A DNA stretch of 62,060 nucleotides from Elusimicrobiota bacterium (lineage in GTDB: Bacteria > Elusimicrobiota > Elusimicrobia > UBA1565): positions 1-62,060 of the forward strand of contig JACRDO010000160.1 of the NCBI GenBank assembly GCA_016212885.1, in the 5' to 3' direction. Below, piece after piece: positions 16,034-23,575 of this stretch. The notes beneath the pieces are model-generated. The model was not told the DNA's origin, ran no database searches, and saw only the letters and a list, made by a program, of their open reading frames with translations. A program made the position numbers and the translations under genes. Within the stretch, counting starts at the first letter, position 1. Each line of letters starts with the position of its first letter.

Positions 16034-17140
16034 ATGGCGTCCGAGACTTCCCTGCGAGCCAAGCTGATCCTCATCGGCTTCTCCACCCTGCTCGCGCTCC
16101 TGGCCCTCGAGCATCTGGTCCGCTTCCTTCCGGACGCGCAGACCATGCTCGTCCGCCCCTCCTCGATCCCAGGAGTGGGCTATCAGCTCGTTGGAAACAT
16201 GACGGCCAACTCAGCCTACGGCCGGTTCCCCATCAACCGCTGGGGCTTCCGAGGCCCGGAGTACCCAATGGAGAAGCCCCCGGGCGTGTTCCGGATCTTG
16301 ACCCTGGGCGATTCGGTGATGTACGGGGACAGCGCGCACGAAAACGACGTGACCCAATCCCTGGGCCGGCTCCTGGAAGGCTCGCGTCCCAAGGGCTTCT
16401 CCGCCCGGGTGCATACCGTCAACACCTCGGTCCCCAGCTACTCGACCTGCCAGGAGCTGGCCCTGCTCGAAGGCTGGGCGGACGGCTTCAGCCCGGACAT
16501 CGTGCTCGTCGGCTACGTCATGAACGACGCGGAGGGCACGCGCGTGCCCTTCGGCCTGGACCTGCGCACCGGCCGCATCCCCGCCTACTACCGCGCCTAC
16601 CACTACGTCAAGCAGCGCCTCTACCTGGTCAAGTACATCGTGGCGAAGCTCTCGCCTTTCGTCTTCCGCCTGCGCGGGGGCTTCAAGCAGTTCGGCGCCG
16701 CTGATTCAGGCAGCCCGGCGGATTACGCCGCGGCCCTGCACGACCCGAAGGGGAGCTTCTGGCCCCCCACCGGCCTCTGCATCGACGGCCTAGGACGCTA
16801 CCAGCGGCAGAAGAAGGTGCCTGTCCTCTTCGCGATCTTCCCCCTGCTCAAGAACCTCCATGAGCCGAAGCTCGAGGGCGTCTACCTGCAGATCGAGGGG
16901 CGGGCCAAGGCCGCGGGGCTGCAAACCGTCAACCTTTATCCGTACTTCACGGCGCTGAACCCTGAGCAGGCCGCGGAGTACGCGGGCGACGGGATGCACC
17001 CCTCTGAGAAGGGCCACCTCTTCATCGCCGGGGTCATCCACCGCTGGCTCATGGAGCGCCCGCAGCTGCTGAGCGGGCGCGGCCGCTTCCAAGCGGCTCT
17101 CGAAGGTAGCGACCCTTTAAAGGGGCGTTGGCCCGGTTAA
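16034..17140 (+). CDS. Membrane-anchored SGNH-hydrolase family protein
   Basis: 368 aa. An N-terminal membrane segment (LILIGFSTLLALLALEHLV, residues 10-28) is followed by an SGNH domain: block I GDSVMYGDS near residue 96, NTSVPSYST with the Asn/Gly region, and block V DGMHPSEKGH near 325. This layout is found in enzymes that modify surface polysaccharides (acyl transfer or de-acylation). TACAAT at 16021-16026 lies 7 bp before the ATG. The last eleven residues (EGSDPLKGRWP) come from a 27-bp repeat also present at 40253-40279, so the natural end of the gene has been replaced. Confidence 0.75.
   Translation: MASETSLRAKLILIGFSTLLALLALEHLVRFLPDAQTMLVRPSSIPGVGYQLVGNMTANSAYGRFPINRWGFRGPEYPMEKPPGVFRILTLGDSVMYGDSAHENDVTQSLGRLLEGSRPKGFSARVHTVNTSVPSYSTCQELALLEGWADGFSPDIVLVGYVMNDAEGTRVPFGLDLRTGRIPAYYRAYHYVKQRLYLVKYIVAKLSPFVFRLRGGFKQFGAADSGSPADYAAALHDPKGSFWPPTGLCIDGLGRYQRQKKVPVLFAIFPLLKNLHEPKLEGVYLQIEGRAKAAGLQTVNLYPYFTALNPEQAAEYAGDGMHPSEKGHLFIAGVIHRWLMERPQLLSGRGRFQAALEGSDPLKGRWPG
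17108..17134 (+). repeat. 27-bp dispersed repeat, copy 1
   Basis: Identical over 27 bp to 40253-40279. The core is the palindrome CCCTTTAAAGGGG. Here it forms the 3' end of the SGNH gene. Confidence 0.75.
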
Positions 17141-17316
17141 GAATCCGGGAAAACCATGTCAGGCCGATTCCGTCGGAGGAAGGCCGCTGACTGAACTTTT
17201 CAGGTTAACGCCCTCCTCGCCATTACATGCAGGCGAAAAATGGGATGGCCCAGACCTTCGATGGAGTTCCAGATGCGCCCCTCACCAACTATTCCCGCCG
17301 GGGGCTTTCAAAATAT

Positions 17317-17360
17317 AAGCCCAGCGATATATTCTGGGCACTTTTCATATCGCTGGGCTT
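17317..17360. terminator. Perfect 14-bp inverted repeat in an intergenic gap
   Basis: AAGCCCAGCGATAT (17317-17330) pairs perfectly with ATATCGCTGGGCTT (17347-17360) across 16 nt. An A-run follows on the plus strand and TATATTTT on the minus-strand exit side, so it may terminate transcription arriving from the right. An operator or element end is also possible. The rest of 17141-17423 shows no gene. Confidence 0.4.
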
Positions 17361-17423
17361 AAAAAATTACAGGGCGCAAAGACATATTCCAAGGCCCCAG
17401 GCTTCGCATCAAAGACCGCTCCG

Positions 17424-17471
17424 GCCTGCGGGTCTAATCCGCCAGCCGTCAGATGTCGCGCGCGGCGGGCT
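17424..17471. repeat. 48-bp direct repeat, left copy (duplicated csgG-like 3' end)
   Basis: 45 of 48 bases match 18384-18431. The right copy is the true 3' end of the csgG-like gene (codons for AARDICRLAD and stop). The pair brackets the decayed ATPase. Confidence 0.7.
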
Positions 17472-17476
17472 GGCCA

Positions 17477-18299
17477 TCAAGCGCTTTCCCGGCATAGCCT
17501 GAGCGCCTGCCCAGCCATATAGAGCGGCAGGGAAAGCAGCCGGAACGGCCGGTTCTTCCCGTCGGCCAAGCTGGTCTCGGCTTCGAGCAGCGACGGGACG
17601 TCGGTATTGAACCGCAGGCCGAAATCCCGCCCCTTCTCGCGCAGGAAAACGTGCAGGCTCTTGAGAACCCCGGTCCGGCCGGCTTTGACCTCCACCGGCA
17701 CGACCTTCCCGCCCACCGCGATGACCAGGAAGAGCATGTCCAGCGCCCGGCCCAGATCCCGCGAGCGGTCCTCTCGGTCCACGCCGCTGTACTTGAATTT
17801 ACATCCGACCAGCAGGGGAATCTTGGCGAAAATCTTTTCGATCCTCCGGGGATTGGCGCGCTTCCCGTACTTGGCGAAGTCCTCGCTGTAAGTGGTGAGA
17901 ATGGACTGCCGCTCGGCCTCAACTTCCCGGTGGCCCCCCGGACCGATGAAGGCCGCCACTGATGCGGGCATTCCCCCGACCGCCAGGAACAGCCGGAGCA
18001 GGCGCAGCAGCTCGGCGTGGATGGCCTCGGGCACCTCCTTGCCGAGAGAGTAGCCTGACGGATTGGGAATAGCGCGCCTCCAAGAGGGGGAGGATGGCCG
18101 CCGGGTCCATCGACGAGAAGAGCGACGGCGCTCCAAGGTCGGTCTCCAGATTGATCTCGAGGAGATTCTCGAACGACTCGGCCGCGAACATCCTCACCAG
18201 GAACGACTTGCCGACCTGTCGCGCGCCACGTATCACCAGAGGCTTGCGAACGGCCTTGGTCTTCCAGTTCTTAAGGTAGGCTAATGAGGTTCGGTACAC
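17477..18299 (-). pseudogene. Decayed DUF4143-type AAA ATPase
   Basis: GTG at 18299 opens a frame with LVIRGARQVGKSFLVRMFA (Walker A) and continues to about 18060. Then the frame changes and the sequence jumps to a late part of the family (GGMPASVAAFIG, ILTTYSEDFAKYGKR, then the PD-(D/E)XK-like end VVPVEVKAGRTGVLKSL). Walker B and roughly 100-130 residues are missing compared with the usual 400 aa. An internal deletion plus frameshift is the simplest reading. The gene is bracketed by 48-bp direct repeats. Confidence 0.7.
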
Positions 18300-18316
18300 A
18301 ACAACCTCCGTCCCTT

Positions 18317-18350
18317 AAATGGCTATAAGCAAGGGTCATTTTAGCCATTT
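18317..18350. promoter_or_regulatory. Inverted repeat upstream of the decayed ATPase
   Basis: AAATGGCT (18317-18324) and AGCCATTT (18343-18350) form an 8-bp inverted repeat 18 bp before the ATPase start; possibly its former operator. Confidence 0.3.
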
Positions 18351-18383
18351 TATGGCGAAATGCAGGGGTAAATCGCGCCTGCG

Positions 18384-18431
18384 GCCTGCGGGCCTAATCC
18401 GCCAGCCGGCAGATGTCGCGCGCCGCGGGCT
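18384..18431. repeat. 48-bp direct repeat, right copy
   Basis: Pairs with 17424-17471. It contains the last codons and stop of the csgG-like gene and 10 bp beyond. Confidence 0.7.
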
Positions 18432-19338
18432 CGATGCCTTTGGATTCGACGAGCTCCGCGATGGACCCTTCGCCCGAGTCCCCGAGAGGGCCGCTCACCT
18501 TGACGCGGCCGATCGGGACCTCCTCGTTGCCCAAGACCAGCCCCGTGGTGGGGTCCAGGATCTCCTTGCCCAAATGGAAGCAGTCGAGCTTCGTGCCCTT
18601 CTCGATGCCCATGTTCGGGCCCGCATTGAGATAGACGAGATTGTCCTTTGCGCCCGCGATGCGGCAGGACCAGGGCTTCTTGTTGAGTTGGCTGACGATG
18701 TTCTCCGTGAACTTGGCGACCGCGGCCCGCAGGGCCTTGCCCTCCAGGGTCTCGTCGTAGCCCCCGCGCGTGCCGAGCCCCAGCACCGAGCCCGTCCCGC
18801 TCTTGGCGCTCCCCTTGCCCGAGTCCGCGTAGAGCACCTGGCCGGTCTCCGCGTCCACGATGCGGATGTCCACCGTGGCCTCGGCCGTCTGCTTCTTGGA
18901 CTGCATCAGCAGGTACTCGCTGCCCCCGGTCTTGACGCCGAACTCCGAGATCGAGCCCGTCACGATGGCGTTGAGGCCCAGCACCTTGCCCATCTGCACC
19001 GCGGTCTTGGGGTCGATGGCTCCCGAAGACTGCAGCTTCTGCTCCTCAAGGATCTTGTTGAGCTTATCCCGCTCGACCACCACGAACTTCCCGGTCTTGG
19101 TCAGCTCGGTGATCAGGATGTCCGAGCTGGCCGTGCCCAGGCGGGCCTGGCCGTAGGCGGACTTGTTCTCGAAATCCGCCACCCCGATGCGGCGCTTGGG
19201 CCCTGTGAACTCGGACTTGACCCTCTCCGTCTCGGTCGCCGTGACCGCAGTCTCCTTCTTCACGCTCGTGCCCGGCGAGCAGGCCGAAAGCAGGAGCCCC
19301 GCGCACGCCGCGATCATCCCAAATCTCTTCGCCTCCAT
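18394..19338 (-). CDS. CsgG/HfaB-family lipoprotein
   Basis: 314 aa. Signal peptide with lipobox LLLSAC (Cys 20). The CsgG-type core is clear: RRIGVADFENKS, LGTASSDILITELTKTGKFVVVERDKLNKILEEQKLQ, AVQMGKVLGLNAIVTGSISEFG and DIRIVDAETGQVL. CsgG-like proteins form outer-membrane export channels or act as lipoprotein regulators; the C-terminal 75 residues (LNAGPNMGIEKGTKLD) resemble a small beta domain sometimes added to this family. It lies 3 bp after a DUF799-like gene and closes the lipoprotein operon, like the CsgG-DUF4810-DUF799 trio known from other Gram-negatives. Confidence 0.85.
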   Translation of the reverse strand: MEAKRFGMIAACAGLLLSACSPGTSVKKETAVTATETERVKSEFTGPKRRIGVADFENKSAYGQARLGTASSDILITELTKTGKFVVVERDKLNKILEEQKLQSSGAIDPKTAVQMGKVLGLNAIVTGSISEFGVKTGGSEYLLMQSKKQTAEATVDIRIVDAETGQVLYADSGKGSAKSGTGSVLGLGTRGGYDETLEGKALRAAVAKFTENIVSQLNKKPWSCRIAGAKDNLVYLNAGPNMGIEKGTKLDCFHLGKEILDPTTGLVLGNEEVPIGRVKVSGPLGDSGEGSIAELVESKGIEPAARDICRLAD

Positions 19339-19341
19339 CGT

Positions 19342-19983
19342 CTACCTCCCTGGCAGGCTCGTCAAAAGACTCGCGACTGCCTTCTCAGCTTCGGGCCTCA
19401 GCGGATGGCCCTGCGCCGTCTCAGCCGCTTGCTCGATCACTCCCTCCAAGAACGCCCGGACGGCCTCGTCGGTTCCCGCCACCCGGCGCGTCCGGCCCTC
19501 CCCCTCCGCCTCCCAGAGCCGCTCCCCGCTCGGCGCGTGCACCAGCCTGAGCTTCAGGACGACCACGCGCTGTCGATAGAAGCCCACGTTCTGGTTCGAG
19601 AACCGTTCCACGGTCCCGTAGAAGAGCCCGTCGACCCCGAGGGCCTTGCCGACTTCGACCGGCTTGTAGGCGGGGAGCTGGCCCCCGTCGCTCACGCCGA
19701 TGCCCTTGAGCTTCTCGTCCACTTCGTCGAGGGGCCTGGGCCGGTAGCCCAGGCCCTCGAGCCGCTCCGCCACCATCTTGCGCAGCATCTGCGGACCGAG
19801 GAGGTTGACCGCCTCGTTGCCAAAGGGCAGGACCGCGACCTCGACCGGGGCCCGCGCCGCGAGGTCCGGGGTCATGAAGACCTCCGGAGACGCGGCGCAG
19901 CCTGCCCCCAGCAAGCAGACCAGCGCAGCCGTTCTCCACTCGCTGGCCCTCGGAGGCAGCCGATGGCCCGAGTCTCGGGCCAT
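19342..19983 (-). CDS. DUF799/GNA1162-like lipoprotein
   Basis: 213 aa. After an Arg/Ser-rich start there is a hydrophobic segment with lipobox LLGAGC (Cys about 29). The body (VEVAVLPFGNEAVNLLGPQMLRKMVAERLEGLGY, then VGKALGVDGLFYGTVERF and LVHAPSGERLWEAEG) follows the DUF799 plan. It probably sits in the outer or inner membrane facing the periplasm and works with the CsgG-like protein encoded next. The start gives an unusually long n-region; a later start is possible. Confidence 0.7.
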   Translation of the reverse strand: MARDSGHRLPPRASEWRTAALVCLLGAGCAASPEVFMTPDLAARAPVEVAVLPFGNEAVNLLGPQMLRKMVAERLEGLGYRPRPLDEVDEKLKGIGVSDGGQLPAYKPVEVGKALGVDGLFYGTVERFSNQNVGFYRQRVVVLKLRLVHAPSGERLWEAEGEGRTRRVAGTDEAVRAFLEGVIEQAAETAQGHPLRPEAEKAVASLLTSLPGR

Positions 19984-20011
19984 TGGCGAATGGACGCCGG
20001 AGAGGGCGCTC

Positions 20012-21169
20012 TCAGGGTTGTTCAGGGACGCTGACCTCCACCTCGTAGGGGGACACGGCGCCGACCATGAACGGGTATTTCCGCATCCGCAGGAGCGCGG
20101 CCGCCAGCTCGTCGCCCGCGGTCTTCTCGGTCGTGACCGTCAGGACCGCGCCGACCTTGCGGTCGTAGCCGGCCAGCGTCGCGCCCGACACCTCCGGGAG
20201 CAGGCGGATGTCGTCGGCGATCTTCTGCACCTGCTCCAGGCCCTTGAGGCCCAAGATGCGAACCGTCACGTTCAGCCGCGAGCTCAGCAGCTCCGAGAGC
20301 TCCGAGCCCAGCGCCTCCCCGGCCAGCAGCCCCGCCGCGTCCAGAGCCTTGCCGGCCGCGATCTCCGGGGACGGGTCGAGCGCCGAAGCCTCCTGTACCT
20401 TGCTCGAAACCACCTCTCCGGTGGCAGGCTTGGCGGCCTCGAGCGTCACCCGGGCCCGGTAGGAGAAGAACCCCCCCAGCCGCACGTCCTTGAGCGCATA
20501 GGCCTCGGCTTCGCCCCGGACCACGATGTCGGCGCCCAGCTCCCTGCCGACCTCCGCCGCGGCCGCGCTGTCGGTGCTCTTGAGGCTGCTGAAGGCCGCC
20601 GGGTCGCTGCGGTCCACCACGGAGTAGCCGCGCTCGAGCAGGCCCCGGCGCACCCCCTGCGCGGCCCGGTTGTCGGCCGCTTCGGAATACGCCCCCTTGG
20701 CCCTCAGGAGCACCACGACCTTGGGGTTGCCCGGCGGAGCGTTCGGCCGCAGCAGGCCCGCCTTCTTGAGGTCCTGGCCGACCCTCTCGTAGAGGACCAC
20801 GGCCTTGATGCGGGTCTTGTGGAAGCCCTCCTCCTCCCTCTCGGAGAGCACGTTGTACTTGCGGATGTAGCCGCCGACGTTGGCCAGGATGTTCTGGTCC
20901 ACCTCGGCCGCCTGCGAGACGCGCGACTTGGCCGAGATGTAGACCCCCACGACCCGCTCGACCGCCTTGCGCTGCGCCTCCGCGAGCGCGCGCTGCTTCG
21001 TCCCGTAGGCGTCCTTCGGGTCGATGCCCGCCCAGCCCTCGGATTCGACGACCTCGCCCCGCTCCCCCTTTCCGAGCTTCAGGCGCGCGCCGGCGCAGCC
21101 GGCGAAGGAGGAGACGAAGACGGCGGCGGCCGCGGCCGCCGCGCAGGACAGCAGCAGGCGCCGGGGCAT
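20012..21169 (-). CDS. Lipoprotein with an LPP20/FlgT-like N-terminal domain
   Basis: 385 aa. Ala-rich signal peptide with lipobox SSFAGC (Cys 24). Residues about 40-130 (EGWAGI, then KQRALAEAQRKAVERVVGVYI and KAVVLYERV) match the N-terminal domain of flagellar assembly protein T and LPP20 lipoproteins. A middle domain resembles the TolB-N-like fold (VVVLLRAKGAYSEA, ADIVVRGEAEAY). The C-terminal part (LNVTVRILGLKGLEQVQKIADDI) is a repeat-like alpha/beta unit. The start overlaps the previous stop (TAATG). No flagellar genes lie nearby, so a flagellar role is unlikely. Confidence 0.7.
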   Translation of the reverse strand: MPRRLLLSCAAAAAAAVFVSSFAGCAGARLKLGKGERGEVVESEGWAGIDPKDAYGTKQRALAEAQRKAVERVVGVYISAKSRVSQAAEVDQNILANVGGYIRKYNVLSEREEEGFHKTRIKAVVLYERVGQDLKKAGLLRPNAPPGNPKVVVLLRAKGAYSEAADNRAAQGVRRGLLERGYSVVDRSDPAAFSSLKSTDSAAAAEVGRELGADIVVRGEAEAYALKDVRLGGFFSYRARVTLEAAKPATGEVVSSKVQEASALDPSPEIAAGKALDAAGLLAGEALGSELSELLSSRLNVTVRILGLKGLEQVQKIADDIRLLPEVSGATLAGYDRKVGAVLTVTTEKTAGDELAAALLRMRKYPFMVGAVSPYEVEVSVPEQP

Positions 21170-21618
21170 TACTTAAACTTCACGCCCATCATCTTCTCGA
21201 GGCGGGTCTTTTTCAGCCTCAGCGTGACCAGGCACCCGTTGTCGCTGGTGAACTGCGAGCGGACGATCTCGGCGCCCTTGAGCACGTCCTTGATGCGGGC
21301 CTCGAGGTTCGAGTCCTTCTCGATCGCCTGCGAGACGGTGATGCCGCCCTCGATCTCCACGCCCTTGACCAGGGTGAGCATCTCGTACTGCGCCTTGACG
21401 ATGGCGGCGTCCCGGGCGAGCGACTTGCGCTGGGTGTCCGTCGGCAGGGCCGGGTCCGACGCGCCGATCCCGATGGACTGGATGTACTTCCTCGTCACCA
21501 TGTTCTGCTCGATGTCGCTGGCCACTTGGCCGCCCTTCACGTAGCTCTTATCGCATCCGACGGCCGCGGCGGCCAGCAGAGCCAGCGCGGCGGCGATCCC
21601 GCTATACGTTCTCATCAT
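21169..21618 (-). CDS. LPP20-family lipoprotein
   Basis: 149 aa. Signal peptide with lipobox AAAVGC (Cys 22). The mature domain (RKYIQSIGIGASDPALP, RKSLARDAAIVKAQYEMLTLVKGV, and a late VTLRLKKTRLEKMMG) follows the LPP20 pattern, in which an N-terminal strand is followed by an Ala-rich helix. It overlaps the end of the sensor kinase gene by 17 bp, linking signal sensing and envelope lipoproteins in one transcript. Confidence 0.7.
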   Translation of the reverse strand: MMRTYSGIAAALALLAAAAVGCDKSYVKGGQVASDIEQNMVTRKYIQSIGIGASDPALPTDTQRKSLARDAAIVKAQYEMLTLVKGVEIEGGITVSQAIEKDSNLEARIKDVLKGAEIVRSQFTSDNGCLVTLRLKKTRLEKMMGVKFK

Positions 21619-23575
21619 GCTCCTCCTTTCCTTGGGTTCCCTTGGAAACCGGGACCAGAAATTGGAACCGCGCGCCCTTGCCGGGCTCGGACTCGAACCA
21701 GATCTTCCCCTCGTGCTTGTCGATGATGGACCGGCAGATGGCCAGGCCGAGCCCGGTGCCCGGCGTCTTGGCCTGCTCGAGGTTCCTGCCGCGGTAGAAC
21801 TTCTCGAATATCTTCTGCCCGTCCTCCTGAGGTATGCCGACGCCGGTGTCCGCGACGCACGCCTTCAGGCACTCCCCCTTGTTCTCCACGGAAACGGCGA
21901 CCGCGCCCCCTTGGGGGGTGAACTTGAGCGCGTTGGAGATCAGGTTGTCGAAGACCTGCGCGAGCCATTTCGCGTCGCCGTGCGCGGCCGGCAGGCGCTC
22001 CTCCTGGCGCAGCTCGATGGAGACGCCCTTCTTGTCCGCCTCCCAGCGATGGTTCTCGACCGACAGGCGCGCTACCCCGGCCAGGTCCACGGGCACAAAA
22101 TCCATCTTGAGGCCGCCCTCGAGCTTGGAAAGGTCGAGCAGGCTCATGACGAGCATGGTCAGGCGGTCGGAAGCCCGCTTGCAGGAGGAGAGGAACTTCC
22201 TCTGATCAGGGGTCAGCGGCCCGGCATCATCGGCCAGGAGCACGGCCAAAAACCCCGCGATCGTCGTCAGCGGCGTCTTGAACTCGTGGCTGACCGTCGA
22301 GACGAACTCGTCCTTGAGCCGGTGCATGTGCGCGAGCTGGCGGTTCATCTCGGCGAGACGCTGGGTCATCATCGCGCTCTCGACCAGCACGGCCACCTCC
22401 TCGGCGATCACCCGCAGCATCTGGAGGTGCTCCTCGTTGAAGAAGTTCTTCCGGAAGCTGCCCACGCGCATGACGCCGATGCGCCGGGTCTCGATTCTGA
22501 GCGGGACCACGGCCAGCGAGTGGCACTTCCAGGCGCGCGCGTAGTGGGCAATGACGCGCGGGTCGTTCTGGGAGTCGCCCGTGATGAAGGGCTGTCCTGT
22601 CCGGAACACGCGCACCGAGGAGGCCATCTCGTTTTTGAGCGAGATCCGGTAGAGCGCCCCCTCGTCCTCCATGAGCCCGTAGGCGCCCGCCTGGGTGACC
22701 AGCTCCGCGTTGGCGTCGTCGAGCAGGAGGAACGCGACCACGTCCAGCTCCAGGGCCTTGGCGACCGTCGTCGCGATGGCGCCGAGGATGTCCGGCTGGT
22801 CCGGATGCTCCGAGATGGCGTCGGTGACTTCCTGGAGGGTCTTCATCTCCTTGGCCTTGCGGATGAGCTGGAGGTTCGTTTCGTCCAGGCGCTGCATGGT
22901 GCGGCTTAAGCCCCCCTCGAGCTGCTCCCGCGCCGTCTTCTGCTCCCAGACCATGGCCGCGGCCGCGGCCGCCCGGCTTAGGTAGGCGGCCAGGAGGTCC
23001 AGCGCGTCCGATCCCTCCGCGAGCGCCGCCCCGCCGGGGTCTGGGTCCAGCGCGCCGATTAGACCCCACACCTTTGCGAAGGTTCCCCAAGGCGTCAGGC
23101 GCAATGACCGCAGGCCCCGCGCCCCGAAGCGGGACATCAGCGGCTCCGGGATGTCCCCGCGCCAGATCGACGTCCCTTCCGAATGCCGGATCCTCTCCCA
23201 TATCTCTTCGGGCAGCTCCAGGTCCGAGGGCTCCGCCGCGGCCAGGAACCCGGTCCTGAAGACGAGCTCCGGCCGTTCGCTCGAGAAGGCCCCGCCGAGG
23301 GCCATCCGCCTCCAGCCGAAGAGGTGCAGGCCTGGGAAGCGGTGCAGGAACCGCTCCGCGCCGTACTGAAGCGCTTCGGCGAGGATCTGCGGGGTCTCGG
23401 CGCTGGACTGCGCCTCGAAAAGCTCCCGCGCGAAAGCGCCGATCTCTCTCGCGCGCTCCCGCTCCTCTCGCAGAGACACCTCCAGGGGCAGAAGGCGCCC
23501 AAAGCGCAGGGCCCAGTAGACCGCGGCCGTGCCGACGCCGGCTGCCAGGGCCGCAGCAAGCCACTCGGCGCTCAT
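21602..23575 (-). CDS. Membrane sensor histidine kinase with GAF domain
   Basis: 657 aa from ATG 23575 (ATGA overlap with the DnaA-like gene). One N-terminal membrane segment (LAAALAAGVGTAAVYWAL); about 55-240 has no recognised domain; coiled coil around 245-275; GAF domain about 280-420 (DILGAIATTVAKALELDVVAF); HisKA with the phospho-His in FVSTVSHEFKTPLTTI; HATPase_c with N box FDNLISNALKFTP, DTGVGIP and GTGLGLAICRSIID. No response regulator is encoded in the operon, so its partner is elsewhere or it acts on a neighbouring protein. Confidence 0.9.
   Translation of the reverse strand: MSAEWLAAALAAGVGTAAVYWALRFGRLLPLEVSLREERERAREIGAFARELFEAQSSAETPQILAEALQYGAERFLHRFPGLHLFGWRRMALGGAFSSERPELVFRTGFLAAAEPSDLELPEEIWERIRHSEGTSIWRGDIPEPLMSRFGARGLRSLRLTPWGTFAKVWGLIGALDPDPGGAALAEGSDALDLLAAYLSRAAAAAAMVWEQKTAREQLEGGLSRTMQRLDETNLQLIRKAKEMKTLQEVTDAISEHPDQPDILGAIATTVAKALELDVVAFLLLDDANAELVTQAGAYGLMEDEGALYRISLKNEMASSVRVFRTGQPFITGDSQNDPRVIAHYARAWKCHSLAVVPLRIETRRIGVMRVGSFRKNFFNEEHLQMLRVIAEEVAVLVESAMMTQRLAEMNRQLAHMHRLKDEFVSTVSHEFKTPLTTIAGFLAVLLADDAGPLTPDQRKFLSSCKRASDRLTMLVMSLLDLSKLEGGLKMDFVPVDLAGVARLSVENHRWEADKKGVSIELRQEERLPAAHGDAKWLAQVFDNLISNALKFTPQGGAVAVSVENKGECLKACVADTGVGIPQEDGQKIFEKFYRGRNLEQAKTPGTGLGLAICRSIIDKHEGKIWFESEPGKGARFQFLVPVSKGTQGKEEHDENV

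Noticed and set aside
20012..21169. Flagellar assembly protein FlgT
   Set aside because: Only the N-terminal domain resembles it, and no flagellar gene occurs in the window.
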